Positions 37,680-47,345 are shown, numbered from the stretch's first letter. The stretch: DNA of 64,000 nucleotides from Pseudomonas sp. ERMR1:02 (GCF_002277815.1 NZ_NKJI01000020.1:1-64000); one strand, 5' to 3'. Made by a program: numbers and translations. The notes: generated by a model from the sequence alone, not told the origin.

Positions 37680-38675
37680 GTGCTCAACCTTCCTCCTCGT
37701 ATCAGCTCCAGGCTCAACAGCAGCCAGTTCGCGAACCTTCACACCTTTTTGGTTGCCGCTCGTCATCTGAGCTTCGCCCGTGCGGCGCAGGAACTGTGCT
37801 TGACTGCAAGCGCCGTGAGCCACCGGATAAGTCGGCTGGAAACCGCGTTAGCCATGAAACTGTTCCAGCGCCTGACCCGGCAGGTCAGCCTGACCGACGA
37901 AGGCGAGCGTATTTTCGAAATACTCCAGAATACGATGGGAGAATTGTCCGAGGCACTTGAGCAATCGTCACAGGCGGAAATTGCCGGCTCGATCGCGCTC
38001 TATGTAAGGCCGTCCATCGCCCAATGCTGGCTGGTTCCGAGGCTGGCTGACTTTATTGAGCGTTATCCTTTGGTGTCACTGGATCTGCGGACAGGCAACG
38101 ACAATGTCGATTTTCGAACCCGTAAAATTGACCTGGCCCTGTACTATGCCAATGGCGAGTTTCCAGGGCTGACGAGCTATCGGTTTATGCGAGAGCGGCT
38201 GGCCCCCGTGTGCAGTCCTGACTATGCGCGACGCCATCAGTTGGAAGAGAACCCGGACAACTTAAGGTACTGCACAACCTTGCATGACTCCCTGGCCTGG
38301 GACCATGCGGCCTATGATGCTGAGTGGACGCTTTGGGCAGAGCAACACAACCTGCTCGCGGCACTTCCCAAACGTAGCTTGACCTTCGATCGCTCTGATT
38401 TAAGTGTGACGGCAGCCATGAACCACGCCGGCATTGCGATTGGCCGTCAGCAGCTTGTGCAGAAGCGAGTCGATTGCGGCGAGCTCGTTCTGCCTTTCGC
38501 TGGATTCAGCCGCTCGGGCCACTACGATTATTATCTGGTTCACCCACCGCTCGGTACTGTTCCCAAGCGATTACTGGTTTTCATGAACTGGCTACGAGAA
38601 TGCGCGCGTCAATCATCCCCCTGGATGAGAACGACGGTGAATCCGAAAGCCCTTCATGACCTTTCAACGTCGTAA
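37680..38675 (+). CDS. dsdC: LysR-type regulator of D-serine genes
   Basis: 331 residues. The HTH is HLSFARAAQELCLTASAVSH, RISRLETALAMKLFQR. The effector domain includes IALYVRPSIAQCWLVPRLAD and IDLALYYANGEF. GTG 37680 has a GAGGG site. It resembles E. coli DsdC and its place beside dsdXA supports this role. Unlike E. coli, it lies downstream and on the same strand rather than divergent. Confidence 0.85.
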   Translation: MLNLPPRISSRLNSSQFANLHTFLVAARHLSFARAAQELCLTASAVSHRISRLETALAMKLFQRLTRQVSLTDEGERIFEILQNTMGELSEALEQSSQAEIAGSIALYVRPSIAQCWLVPRLADFIERYPLVSLDLRTGNDNVDFRTRKIDLALYYANGEFPGLTSYRFMRERLAPVCSPDYARRHQLEENPDNLRYCTTLHDSLAWDHAAYDAEWTLWAEQHNLLAALPKRSLTFDRSDLSVTAAMNHAGIAIGRQQLVQKRVDCGELVLPFAGFSRSGHYDYYLVHPPLGTVPKRLLVFMNWLRECARQSSPWMRTTVNPKALHDLSTS

Positions 38676-39351
38676 TCAATGGCGTTTTTTCTTGTGGTGA
38701 GGGTAGGGGAGAGAGATTTACGAAGTGACGGTACCTCACGAGATAGCGTTCGATGTGTAATCCAATCTACGACACGGGAACCTGAAGCAGCCCTTGGTCA
38801 ATGTCCGCTTCTGGCCGATTGGTGCCTGTCGCGAAGGGCAGCAGTCGACCCAAAGCTGACCCTCAGGATTCAGTACTCTCAAACCCTGTCTGCGAATTTG
38901 CACACCACTGACGACATATTGGTACGTCTGGAGAGGGGCATGACCACCACGCAAAAACTGACTCAAACAACGCTAAGTGCAATGCCAGGTCAATCAAAGG
39001 TTATGGGTTGTCATGAAATGAAAAAGCGCTGTCGCCAAATGAAAGGCTGGCGCACGCCCCGTCTATAAACTCCTCCCCAAGCTTGCGCAGCAAGCCCAGC
39101 TATTTGGCTGTTGGCTCTCACGGGCGCGAAAGATCTTTGGAGAAGTCTGCGCATTTCCCACGAATGGAGAAGAGACAATGAGTGAGCGGTCGATAACGCA
39201 GTTCTTTTCCCACGACCTGCTATGCAGTCGCTCTAATAAAGCTGGCATTTAAAAAATACGCTCCTGGAACTACATTGCGGAAGACAAAAATAAGTAATAT
39301 TTTTTGCGATTTGTTTTTTGTTGCATTTATGAATTTTATAATCAAAAAACC
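38676..39351. other. gap with a dispersed repeat and AT-rich upstream DNA
   Basis: Apart from the repeat at 38802-38860, no gene is credible. From about 39240 the sequence becomes strongly AT-rich, marking the left edge of the island that continues to about 41600. Confidence 0.5.
38802..38860. repeat. dispersed repeat, best copy
   Basis: The fullest copy reads GTCCGCTTCTGGCCGATT, GGTGCCTGTCGCGAAGGGCA, GCAGTCGACCCAAAGCTGAC. Worn copies occur at 21645, 28249, 31688, 40471, 41655 and 43341. Confidence 0.7.
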
Positions 39352-39705
39352 ATGACAAACTTTGCAGAGATATCACTTCAATACCCTCAATGCTGGAAGC
39401 TCGATATAAATAATCGAATCCTGTTCGATGGCGCCAATCAAATACACTTGACAAATATCGAGAGCGTAATTGTAAAAAGCATGCTCCTCAAGGAGGAGCG
39501 TGTAATCAGTAAAGCAGAGCTGATTAGTAGTATTGGGAGAAATCCAGACCTCTATCGCGGCCTGCAGATGAGTTTGAGTAGACTGCAAATAAAATTCAAG
39601 AAAAGCGCTGGAGGAAGGCATCTCTTTCGCGCAGTCAGAAATCGCGGCTACTGCCTTACTCAAACCATACATAGTAATCGGGAGCCGTCCCGGGGATTTA
39701 CGTGA
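39352..39705 (+). CDS. stand-alone winged-helix (OmpR/ToxR-type) protein
   Basis: 117 residues consisting of one OmpR/PhoB-type winged helix: NRILFDGANQIHLTNIESVI, LLKEERVISKAELISSIGRN, the recognition helix around LQMSLSRLQIKFKKSAG, and the wing HLFRAVRNRGYCL. There is no receiver or membrane segment. The gene is AT-rich compared with the genome. ATG 39352 has no clear ribosome site; a TTG at 39304 is an alternative. It could be a transferred regulator or a decayed ToxR-like protein. Confidence 0.7.
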   Translation: MTNFAEISLQYPQCWKLDINNRILFDGANQIHLTNIESVIVKSMLLKEERVISKAELISSIGRNPDLYRGLQMSLSRLQIKFKKSAGGRHLFRAVRNRGYCLTQTIHSNREPSRGFT

Positions 39706-40013
39706 GGTAAGCGGCAATACACCCCTCATATGGTCATATGGCTGATGATGACTAACGAACTTATGAATTTAGGGATGGCCGTGGACGCAGCGTTCAGATG
39801 AGGGAGTTCACTTTTTACGATTGACCTTGCGCTTGGATACTGGTGTGACGGCTTTGAAAAAAACTGTCGCATAACTTATAAGTTATGCGACGGCTCATTC
39901 GGGTAACGACCGGTAGAGAACGACCCGAAACAGTCATTAACCAACATTTGAGTTCCGCGCCCTGCGGATAGGCGCGAAGGGTTGGTCTTTAGTTTGTTAG
40001 ATATGTTGCCAAG
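39706..40013. other. non-coding stretch containing a perfect palindrome
   Basis: The only clear structure is the palindrome at 39866-39891. No frame with coding character is present. Confidence 0.5.
39866..39891. repeat. perfect 26-bp palindrome
   Basis: The arm GTCGCATAACTTA (39866-39878) is followed directly by its exact complement TAAGTTATGCGAC (39879-39891). Inverted GTCGCATAAC arms around a TTATAA core have the layout of tyrosine-recombinase crossover sites; a dimeric repressor operator is the alternative. Confidence 0.85.
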
Positions 40014-40259
40014 CTATTCATGCGCGAGTAAAACGATGGTTTTAGTTATATTTGGTTCGCCGCTGCTTCCCCTAATTACTAGCCTCTTCGAGACTTGAGA
40101 TAGCATGAAAGGGATCGCTATACGTTTCATTACCCCTTCCTTACCTCCTCTTATTACCACAGTATAGTCGTCATTAACTTCAGAGAGAGTGCAGAGTATC
40201 CCTTTGACCTTACCATTCGAACCTTTCCAAACAATCAGAAAGTCATGAAAATTGGCCAT
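40014..40259 (-). CDS. hypothetical small protein (81 residues)
   Basis: ATG 40259 has GGAG 8 bases upstream, which supports a real gene. The protein (MANFHDFLIVWKGSNGKVKG, ILCTLSEVNDDYTVVIRGG) looks like a small beta-rich domain. No signal peptide, membrane helix or known motif is seen. It is AT-rich and lies in the same island as its neighbours. Confidence 0.6.
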   Translation of the reverse strand: MANFHDFLIVWKGSNGKVKGILCTLSEVNDDYTVVIRGGKEGVMKRIAIPFMLSQVSKRLVIRGSSGEPNITKTIVLLAHE

Positions 40260-40558
40260 AGCACTAGCTCCATTAGCAGAGGGGCTAAGCAGATAGCATA
40301 GTAGGGGATCCGGCAGCGCAACGAGGCGGATCTAGTTTCTACAGCCAGTCGACCGCTTTGCGGTCCTCACTACCGGCAGCAACCACCTCTAACTGCAGGT
40401 GATCGTCGTAGGGTCGGAAATATAGAGTTTGTGGAGCTAAATCGACTCCAGTTTCTTACCCTGGTTCGATCGGCTGCTTCTGGCCGGTTTCTGCCAGTTC
40501 ACACCGGCAGCTTTGGGTCGGATAGCGACGGCAAACATCGACCGTCACTATGGATGGT
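40260..40558. other. gap with a dispersed repeat copy
   Basis: A worn copy of the dispersed repeat lies at 40471-40520 (GGCTGCTTCTGGCCGG, CTTTGGGTCGG). No gene is seen. Confidence 0.5.
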
Positions 40559-41464
40559 TCATTCACGATGGATGTCGCCGTCGAACGTAATGCTCTTTGT
40601 CATCCGCAGTTTCAAATAATCCTCGTTGTAAGCAGTCCGAACTCTCTTAGATGTCTCGCTCTCCTCTGGAAGATCAGTTTTCGCGATAAACTCAGCTCTA
40701 TACGAAATTCCTGAAGATGATGAGAGTGAGGTGCTGGATCGAACGAAAATTGCGCAGGTAATTGTTTCTCCCGGGCTGATGAAGCCTACAGAACATATCT
40801 CACTTTTCAAATTCGAAGATTTTTGGAGTGGTTTCGAAGGCCCGAAATTCTGTACAGGTATTAGCGAAACAGACAGTGTCGGTTGCGCCACCCGTATAGC
40901 TCGCTTTCCGGAGTTTGTAAGAGAAAAATTTGCCCATATATATCGATCCTGCCATGAAACATCAGGTAGCATTTTCACTTGTAGATTAGGAGCCAACGTG
41001 TCGACTAACTCATCCATAAGTATCACTCGCTCTAAACTTTGGCGCTCGAGTTGAAGGCTTTCGGTCATTTTTCGTGTAGGGTCTTGGATTTTTTCTATTG
41101 TCGCATTTGAAAGTTTTATTTGAGACTTTATTTGATCCAGGTTCGCGCTAAGAGCGGAAGTGTTGGCTTGTGTCTCCAAAAGCTTTTTCTCAAGAAGTCG
41201 CTGATTTCGCTTGCTTTCCTCGATTAATTGAAGTGTAAGTTGGCGCGATTCTTCTTGTATATTTACTGCTGGCCTATCTACTAGGATGTAGTGCATTGAT
41301 GTACCGATAACTACTGAAAGCAAGGTAATCCATTGAACGAGTTTTTCGTGTCGAGCGTACCAAGGTTGATTGCTATCTATTTGGTCGCTTTTATCTAACA
41401 TTTTGACTCCGTGATCCTTATAATTGACACTTTTCCAAGTCGGTGAATGGCTGAGATCTGCCAT
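40559..41464 (-). CDS. membrane-anchored coiled-coil protein
   Basis: 301 residues from ATG 41464, which has AGGAAG 8 bases upstream. A single transmembrane helix near residues 45-62 (WITLLSVVIGTSMHYILV) is followed by a long heptad-rich coiled coil (LTLQLIEESKRNQRLLEKKL, LSANLDQIKSQIKLSNATIE). A beta-rich C-terminal domain contains YIWANFSLTNSGKRAIRVAQ and CSVGFISPGETITCAIF. I do not recognise the family. AT-rich base use and its position beside an IS element suggest transfer. The layout would suit a surface or defence-associated sensor, but nothing proves that. Confidence 0.7.
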   Translation of the reverse strand: MADLSHSPTWKSVNYKDHGVKMLDKSDQIDSNQPWYARHEKLVQWITLLSVVIGTSMHYILVDRPAVNIQEESRQLTLQLIEESKRNQRLLEKKLLETQANTSALSANLDQIKSQIKLSNATIEKIQDPTRKMTESLQLERQSLERVILMDELVDTLAPNLQVKMLPDVSWQDRYIWANFSLTNSGKRAIRVAQPTLSVSLIPVQNFGPSKPLQKSSNLKSEICSVGFISPGETITCAIFVRSSTSLSSSSGISYRAEFIAKTDLPEESETSKRVRTAYNEDYLKLRMTKSITFDGDIHRE

Positions 41465-41654
41465 GGTCAACTTCCTACTGTGTGCGTCACCAAGTGTCGT
41501 GGATGGCGCAGGGAACCAGTACAGGAATGTTGTCTTGAGATCAGATTAGCACTTGGATTACGCGCGAGCGTTAAAGGGACTAGCTGTACTTTAGTCAAGC
41601 AAAATGACTTGCGCGCAGAGAGTAATCCTTTTTAAGAGGTAAATCGGCGCCTGT

Positions 41655-41740
41655 AAGGACCGCTTTTGGTCGAAAGCGACTTTTCTCGACAGGCTGCAAT
41701 TGGCCGATTTCTGCCTGTCGTCAAGGGCTGCAATTGGCCG
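41655..41740. repeat. dispersed repeat copies at the IS left edge
   Basis: GCTGCAATTGGCCGATT occurs twice (from 41693 and 41728), once followed by TCTGCCTGTCG. The second copy is continuous with the IS end. Confidence 0.65.
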
Positions 41741-43351
41741 ATTCTGTTGAAAAAGTCGGATTTTCAGTTCGCCTGAACTCAGGCACGGCTACCCCCGGAG
41801 AACCTACTCACCACATTGAGTGGTTTCTCGGCCCTTCGCTGACCTTTGCTGCTCTGTTATTGGGTTAGTTTGAGGGTTTTTGCTTAGTGCAGGCGCACCT
41901 ATCCCGTGACCGGTGGCCCTTGAGATGTAACTTTGGCCAGCCGTTGCAGGTTCTGCACCGCGGCGGCCAGCGTGAACTCATCGGTCGCGCCACTCATGCC
42001 ACGTAGTCGCAAGCGATCCAATTTCAGGATGCGCTTGAGGTGGGCAAACAACATTTCGACCTTTTTACGTTCGTGGCGAGAGCGCTGATACGCCGGCGTT
42101 GCTGCAATGCGCCGAGCCACATCACGAGCGGCTTCATGGACGCTGCGAGCGATCTTGCGGAACGCAGTGTTCGGGCAGCACTTGGCTTTCATCGGACAGG
42201 AAACGCAGTCGGTCTGCCGGGATCGGAAGATGATGGTGTTGGCTTTGGTGACGTGCGAACGCTAATTCTTGAAGGCGCGCCATTCGCTGCGCAAGGCATT
42301 GCCGGCTGGGCAGCGGTATTCCTCAGTTTCCTCATTCCAGTGGAAATCGTTGCTCGATAAACTGTCGTTCTTGCGCTCCGTTTTGTCCCATACCGGCACA
42401 TGCGGCTCGATGTCTTTTCCTCCACCATCCAGGCCAGCATCGGCGCGGTTCCGTAAGCGGTGTCGCCAATAAGGCGTTCCGGCTTGATGTCGAACTGCGC
42501 CTCGACCCGGTCGATCATGATCTTGGTGCTCTCGACCTCGGCCGTGCGATGAGCCGGTGTGGGTTCCACATCCACGATGACACCGTGCTCGGTATCGATC
42601 AGATAATTCGTGGAGTAAGCGTAGAACGCTGGGCCACCTGGAGCTGCGGTCCAGCGGGCTTGAGGATCAGTCAGCGACAGGCGCTTCGGTAGCGTTTCGG
42701 CCAGAGCCTCTTCATCGAGTGCCTCAAGATACTCACGCACGGCGCGGGTGCTCAGGGCCGGATCGCTCCAGTTGACCTGTTCATCGCCCGGTACACCGCG
42801 CTGCCGGCTGGCATCCGCTTTGATGATGCTGGCGTCCACGGCAAAGCCTTCGCCTTTGACCAGACCTGCGTCCATGCAGCGACGCAGCACTTCATTGAAC
42901 AACCAGCGAAACAGATCACTGTCCCGAAAACGGCCGTGTCGATTTTTGGAAAACGTCGAGTGATTGGGTACTTCATCTTCAAGGCTCAACCGGCAGAACC
43001 AGCGATACGCCAGGTTCAAATGGGCCTCTTCGCACAACCGCCGCTCGGAGCGGATGCCATAGCAGTAGCCCACGACCAGCATGCGGATCATCAGTTCAGG
43101 ATCAATTGAAGGGCGCCCAATCGGGCTATAGAAATCAGCGAGGTAATGGCGCCGGTCGCTCAGATCGAGACACCGATCAATGCTGCGCAGAAGGTGATTG
43201 GCTGGGATGTGATCTTCAAGGTTGAAGGAGTAAAACAGTCGCTCCTGCCCACTCGATAACTGTCCCATCATGCTGTGTGATCCCCCTCCGGCCAATGAAG
43301 AGATTTTGCCGGAGGTCGGCCAGGGGAGCTACTTTTTCAACAGAATCGGCC
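41736..43351. mobile_element. IS1182-family insertion sequence, decayed
   Basis: Terminal inverted repeats of 21 bases match exactly: GGCCGATTCTGTTGAAAAAGT at 41736-41756 inverted at 43331-43351. The outer 8 bases also belong to the dispersed repeat, so the true ends may be at 41744 and 43343. The element carries one broken transposase gene on the minus strand. Confidence 0.8.
41899..43271 (-). pseudogene. IS1182-type transposase, frameshift and stop
   Basis: The N-terminus (SSGQERLFYSFNLEDHIPAN, RPSIDPELMIRMLVVGYCYG, RLSLEDEVPNHSTFSKNRHG) and the DDE core (GFAVDASIIKADASRQRG, LIGDTAYGTAPMLAWMVEE) are intact. An A is lost near 42428, before DIEPHVPVWDKTERK. A TAG lies at 42262-42264. The C-terminal part CPMKAKCCPNTAFRKIARSV, EMLFAHLKRILKLDRL remains open to 41899. 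The in-frame stop argues for real decay here. Confidence 0.85.
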
Positions 43352-43376
43352 GACTGCTGCCTGTCGAGAAGAAAGG
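43341..43376. repeat. dispersed repeat copy at the IS right edge
   Basis: AATCGGCCGACTGCTGCCTGTCGAG adjoins the IS end and completes the repeat interrupted at 41740. Confidence 0.6.
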
Positions 43377-43387
43377 CGAGGTAAATA

Positions 43388-44308
43388 TCACTGCTTCTGA
43401 TCTACGGTCATCTCCTTCCAACTGTCATCCGGATCAAAACGCTTCATCGACTGCGCCAGTTTTTCACCGTCAGGTCCCAGGTCTTTTTCAAACACTTGTC
43501 CGTCATGACTGATCATGAAGCTCATCACCCCGGTGTCGTCGTATTTTGCTGGCCAGGCGATCAGTGCAAAGCCACGGCTCATTTTGTCACCGATGAGGTA
43601 GCTATAGGCGCCGCCAGGTGCAGAGGGCCCTTGACCCTCAAGGATGCGGAAGTGGTAGCCATGCCAATCGTCACCGGCTTTGGTTTTGCCGAACAGGGGA
43701 CCTAACGGGCTGATTTGGCCGCTATCGTCGTCCGCCCAATAGAGCCCGTCGTGCTGACCGGGTGTGCTGAAGATTTTTTGCGCATATTCGAGTGCGCCGT
43801 CACCGTCACGATCCACTGACGCATAGTCCATCTGGGCGTCGTGGTAGGCCAACACCGATTGCACCGTGGCGAGTTCGTTGCTGCCAATTCGACGTGCGCG
43901 GACTTCGGCGCTACCGGCCTTGATGTCGAAGCGCCAACCGTTCGCGGCTTTTATCATGGGGATCGGCAGTGTCCAATGCTCACTGCCGACTGACAGGACC
44001 GCCTTGCGGTCGCTGGGTTTTTCGATGCTGTGTTGCTCGCGGTAGAGCTTCAAAAACGCATCCACATCACTGCGCTGCACGCCACCTCGGGGGATGAAGT
44101 TGCGCCAGTCATCACCCAACAGCTCTGTCAGGCGTGCCTGGTCGGCGTGTTCCGTACCCAGTGCCTGGACGAACGCTTGAGCGGCCTTTTCGGGCGTTGG
44201 AAATGCCTGCTGTGCCGTAGCAATGCATGACCATGCCAAGCCGGCAGCGATCGCCAGGACATGAGGGAGCAAGTCCATGAGCGGCTTCACTCGAAGATGG
44301 TTTTTCAC
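43388..44308 (-). CDS. DUF2950 secreted protein
   Basis: 306 residues. A signal peptide (VLAIAAGLAWSCIATAQQ) precedes the DUF2950 body: FPTPEKAAQAFVQALGTEHA, YASVDRDGDGALEYAQKIFS, GLYWADDDSGQISPLGPLF, GYHFRILEGQGPSAPGGAYS, and GVMSFMISHDGQVFEKDLG. The function is unknown. Its ATG overlaps the stop of the DUF3300 gene (ATGA), so the pair is translationally coupled, as is common for these two families. Confidence 0.9.
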   Translation of the reverse strand: MKNHLRVKPLMDLLPHVLAIAAGLAWSCIATAQQAFPTPEKAAQAFVQALGTEHADQARLTELLGDDWRNFIPRGGVQRSDVDAFLKLYREQHSIEKPSDRKAVLSVGSEHWTLPIPMIKAANGWRFDIKAGSAEVRARRIGSNELATVQSVLAYHDAQMDYASVDRDGDGALEYAQKIFSTPGQHDGLYWADDDSGQISPLGPLFGKTKAGDDWHGYHFRILEGQGPSAPGGAYSYLIGDKMSRGFALIAWPAKYDDTGVMSFMISHDGQVFEKDLGPDGEKLAQSMKRFDPDDSWKEMTVDQKQ

Positions 44309-45785
44309 CGACGGCCCCCTCTTTGTCGCATGGGTGGACTGGACGGCCTGCTGATTTGCTGGCCGGCAGATCGCGCGGCACTGGGGCGCAGGGCGGATGC
44401 CTGGCTGGCCCGACCACGGTCGGCTTGTGCGTTGGTCTGGGACGGTGAGCGCGCGCCGGCGAAGGCGTTGTTGCGGGCACTGCCCGGACTGGCGGACGGT
44501 CGTGTTTGTGTGCCCTGGCGCGCCTGCGAGGACTCCGGTCTGCGCTGATTGGTCTGAGCGGTCTGTTTCCCGGGCTGCTGATTGTCCCGAGTGTTTCTGG
44601 CAGTGCCCTGGCTCCTGTCAGACGCCTTCGGTCTGTCCGCACCTGCTTGCATCCGATTACCGGTCGTGGCTCCGGACTGCGCCTTGCGCGCTTGATCACG
44701 GGCCTGGCGATTGGTGGTGGCGGGTCGTTCAATACCGGCCCTGTCCATGGAACCACGGGCTTTTTCTCGAGCCTGGGCTCGTTGGGCATTGTCACCTCGA
44801 AAGGCCTCACGCTGATTGGCACCGTTCAGTTGACGGCCGTACTGTTCACGGCTCCTGTTGTCACGGTAGGGAACGCCATCACGATGAGCGGCGTTGTGCT
44901 GCCACTTGTTCTGATTATTGGTGATTTGGTTGTTGCGATTGATGTTGTTGTAGCGGTTGACGTCGATGTCGACATCGTTATTGCCCCAGTCACAATTACC
45001 CCACAACGAGGCGACGACAGCCACACCGGTACCAAACGCCAGCCCGGCCATCAATGCCGAGCCGGGGTAATAGGCTGGCGGCGGTGGATAGTACATGGGC
45101 GGCGACGCAGGATAGGGCCAGGTGCCGTAGGTTGTTGTCGGGTTATAACTGGGTACGTACACGACCTGCGGATCGGAGGGTTGAATGATGATGGTGGAGC
45201 TGCTGGCAGGAGCAGGGGCAGTTGCGGGAGCTGCGGAAGCTTTAGGTGCCGGTGCCGTCACGTTCTGAACCGTCACGTTCTGATATTGGTTGCTCTGGAG
45301 GTTGCCGGCTGCTTGCGCCTGACGACGCAAGCGTTGCACGCCCACCATGACATCGTCGGGTTGCGCCAGGAAGGCATCGCCCAGGCGCTGTACCCATACG
45401 GGATCCTGTCCCAACGTTGCCAGGACCTGCGGGAAGGCGACCAGCGCCTGGACGCTCGGATCCCAAGTCTGGCTCGCCACTTGTTTGACCGCATCATCGC
45501 CCTTGGCATCCGGATGCGCTTTCGACCAGGTTACCGCCTCGGCGATTTCCCCCGGGTACGTGGTGGCCATCAGTACCTGTGCCAGCAGTGGGTCCGGGTA
45601 AAGCGCAATGGGAGCGAGCATTTGATCCAGCTGCTCCTGAGTAAACACGGCATCTTTGCCCGCGACAGCCGCCGTCACGGGCGCTGTCGCGGCAGCATTT
45701 GCAGGCGCATCCAACGGCTGCGCCAAGCCTGAAAATCCACTTAGCAACAGTACAGCCGACACCGCGTAAAAAATGAAATACGCAT
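44305..45785 (-). CDS. DUF3300 secreted protein with Asn/Arg/Gln-rich tail
   Basis: About 493 residues. The DUF3300 domain is FTQEQLDQMLAPIALYPDPL, LAQVLMATTYPGEIAEA, QTWDPSVQALVAFPQVLATL. A Pro/Tyr-rich linker follows (PPMYYPPPPAYYPG), then a WGNCDWGNNDVDIDVNRYNN segment and a long low-complexity Arg/Gln/Ala tail. As written the frame is open only from GTG 45762. Restoring one T in the run near 45769 extends it to ATG 45785 and completes a signal peptide (MRISFFYAVSAVLLLSGFSG). It is probably a periplasmic or cell-surface protein of unknown role. Confidence 0.85.
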
Positions 45786-45981
45786 CGCCTCACCCCCGTG
45801 TGGTCAGGCAGGTCTGGAATGACTGGATCAATGTCAGGAATCGAGCGCAGACAACCTCGATGCCATCTACTCATGGTAGCAAACATATTTTGTCGCTATG
45901 AATTAAGCAGCATTTTTCGAGTGGTCAGCACTGGGACGACCCTTGGCAAACCAATGTGACGGCAGGGGGCCTGGTCTCGAA

Positions 45982-46646
45982 TTACCGAAGGTGGGAGAAG
46001 TTGGCGTCGATGATGGTTTGTATTATTTCCAGCGACCCATTGATAGCGAATTGAGCGCCCATGCACACGAGCAGGAACCCCATCAGGCGTGATATCGCAT
46101 CAATCCCTGACTGCCCTGTCAGTCTCATGATTATTCCTGAACCGCGTAAACATGCCCAAAGAATAATGGACGTCAACAAGAAAATTAACGGAGGGGCTGT
46201 CAATAACACCCAGGCTGGAAATAACGTACTGTTTTTAATAGTCGCGGCGGAACTTATAATCATCGCGATTGTTCCTGGCCCAGCAGTACTGGGCATGGCT
46301 AACGGGATGAAGGCAAAACTGGTTTGTTCTTTTATGTTGCTGGAAGAGGAGGGCGCAAGAGGCGGCGGAAAGAGCATCTTCAAACCCATTATAATAAGAA
46401 TCCCGCCACCTGCCATACGCAAGCCCGGTATGGAAATATTAAAAGCATCCATGACCAACTCACCGATGTAATAGGTAATCGTCATAACAAGAAAGACATA
46501 GAATGATGTCAAAATGCTTGTTTGTTTTTTTCCTTTTGACTAAGCCCTTTGCTCAAGGCGAGAAACAGCGCCACGGTCGTAGGAGGGTTGGTCAATGGCA
46601 GCAAAGCCAACAATCCAAGTGCGATAGCGTTAAATAAATCCGTCAT
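45982..46646 (-). pseudogene. MarC/NAAT-type membrane protein, single frameshift
   Basis: About 221 residues with six hydrophobic segments. ATG 46646 starts MTDLFNAIALGLLALLPLTN, PPTTVALFLALS. The frame breaks near 46528 (one A lost in CAAAGC) and continues ILTSFYVFLVMTITYYIGEL, GGGILIIMGLKMLFPP, and AMPSTAGPGTIAMIISSA to 45982. This is the MarC family of inner-membrane proteins, whose function is still unclear. As written, only the part from 46512 is open. Confidence 0.8.
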
Positions 46647-46766
46647 GGCGAAACGTCCTGAATGTTTATCGGTACTCTCCATTCAAGTGTCAGCTTTGGA
46701 TTGCTTGAATGGGCCTCGGTTTCGATATCACATCAATTCGAGGCCTGTGCTTGTCAGCCTGAATTG

Positions 46767-47345
46767 TCAACGTGAGGTTTTGACATTCATTACTTCGGTG
46801 TAAATGGCGTTGATCGTCTGACCCACCTGGAGCTTCTTCATTCGGGCCTGGAGCTTGGGGTCCTCGACCTTCAGGACTGTCACTTCTCCTTCTGGCGGAA
46901 GCAAGGTTACTTCGTGCTTTTTCAAGTCAATGTGAGTGATCTTCGAAGTGACCTTGACCCGGCGAACCGCCTCGCCGCCCGGATTAGGATTGTTCTTGTT
47001 GGCGCGGATGGTCATTGATTCGTTGCTGACGCCTGGCGCACCGTCGACATCGGTGTCGAGCACGTAGGCGACTGAGCGAATAACGTGAATATCGACCGTG
47101 TCGCCGACTTTCAAATTGTGCAGGGCTTTGGCTTTGTCCGTGAGTTGGATGGACACCGGACTTTTATCGGGGCCTTCTATGGTGACCTGATAATTCGCCG
47201 GATCAACGGCCACTACCCGCGAAACGACGTGACCTTCCATAGAATGACTACCTAATGGCACATCGGCTGCACGGGCGGTAAAGCCGGCGGTGGACAGGAA
47301 CGAGGCAAGGGCAACGATACAGGTAAGGGAACGGATCGGTTTCAT
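46767..47345 (-). CDS. periplasmic protein with two repeated beta modules
   Basis: 192 residues from ATG 47345 (MKPIRSLTCIVALASFLSTA is a signal peptide ending ARAADV). Two modules share a pattern: VVSRVVAVDPANYQVTIEGP with LKVGDTVDIHVIRSVAYVL, and VTSKITHIDLKKHEVTLLPP with LQVGQTINAIYTEVMNVKT. This looks like tandem OB- or CusF-like small barrels. I do not know a named family. A longer reading to 47420 has no support. It lies between MarC and cioAB. Confidence 0.75.
   Translation of the reverse strand: MKPIRSLTCIVALASFLSTAGFTARAADVPLGSHSMEGHVVSRVVAVDPANYQVTIEGPDKSPVSIQLTDKAKALHNLKVGDTVDIHVIRSVAYVLDTDVDGAPGVSNESMTIRANKNNPNPGGEAVRRVKVTSKITHIDLKKHEVTLLPPEGEVTVLKVEDPKLQARMKKLQVGQTINAIYTEVMNVKTSR

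Noticed and set aside
44506..45732. 408-codon frame opposite DUF3300
   Set aside because: Hydrophobic Val/Leu-rich antisense product of a low-complexity coding region.
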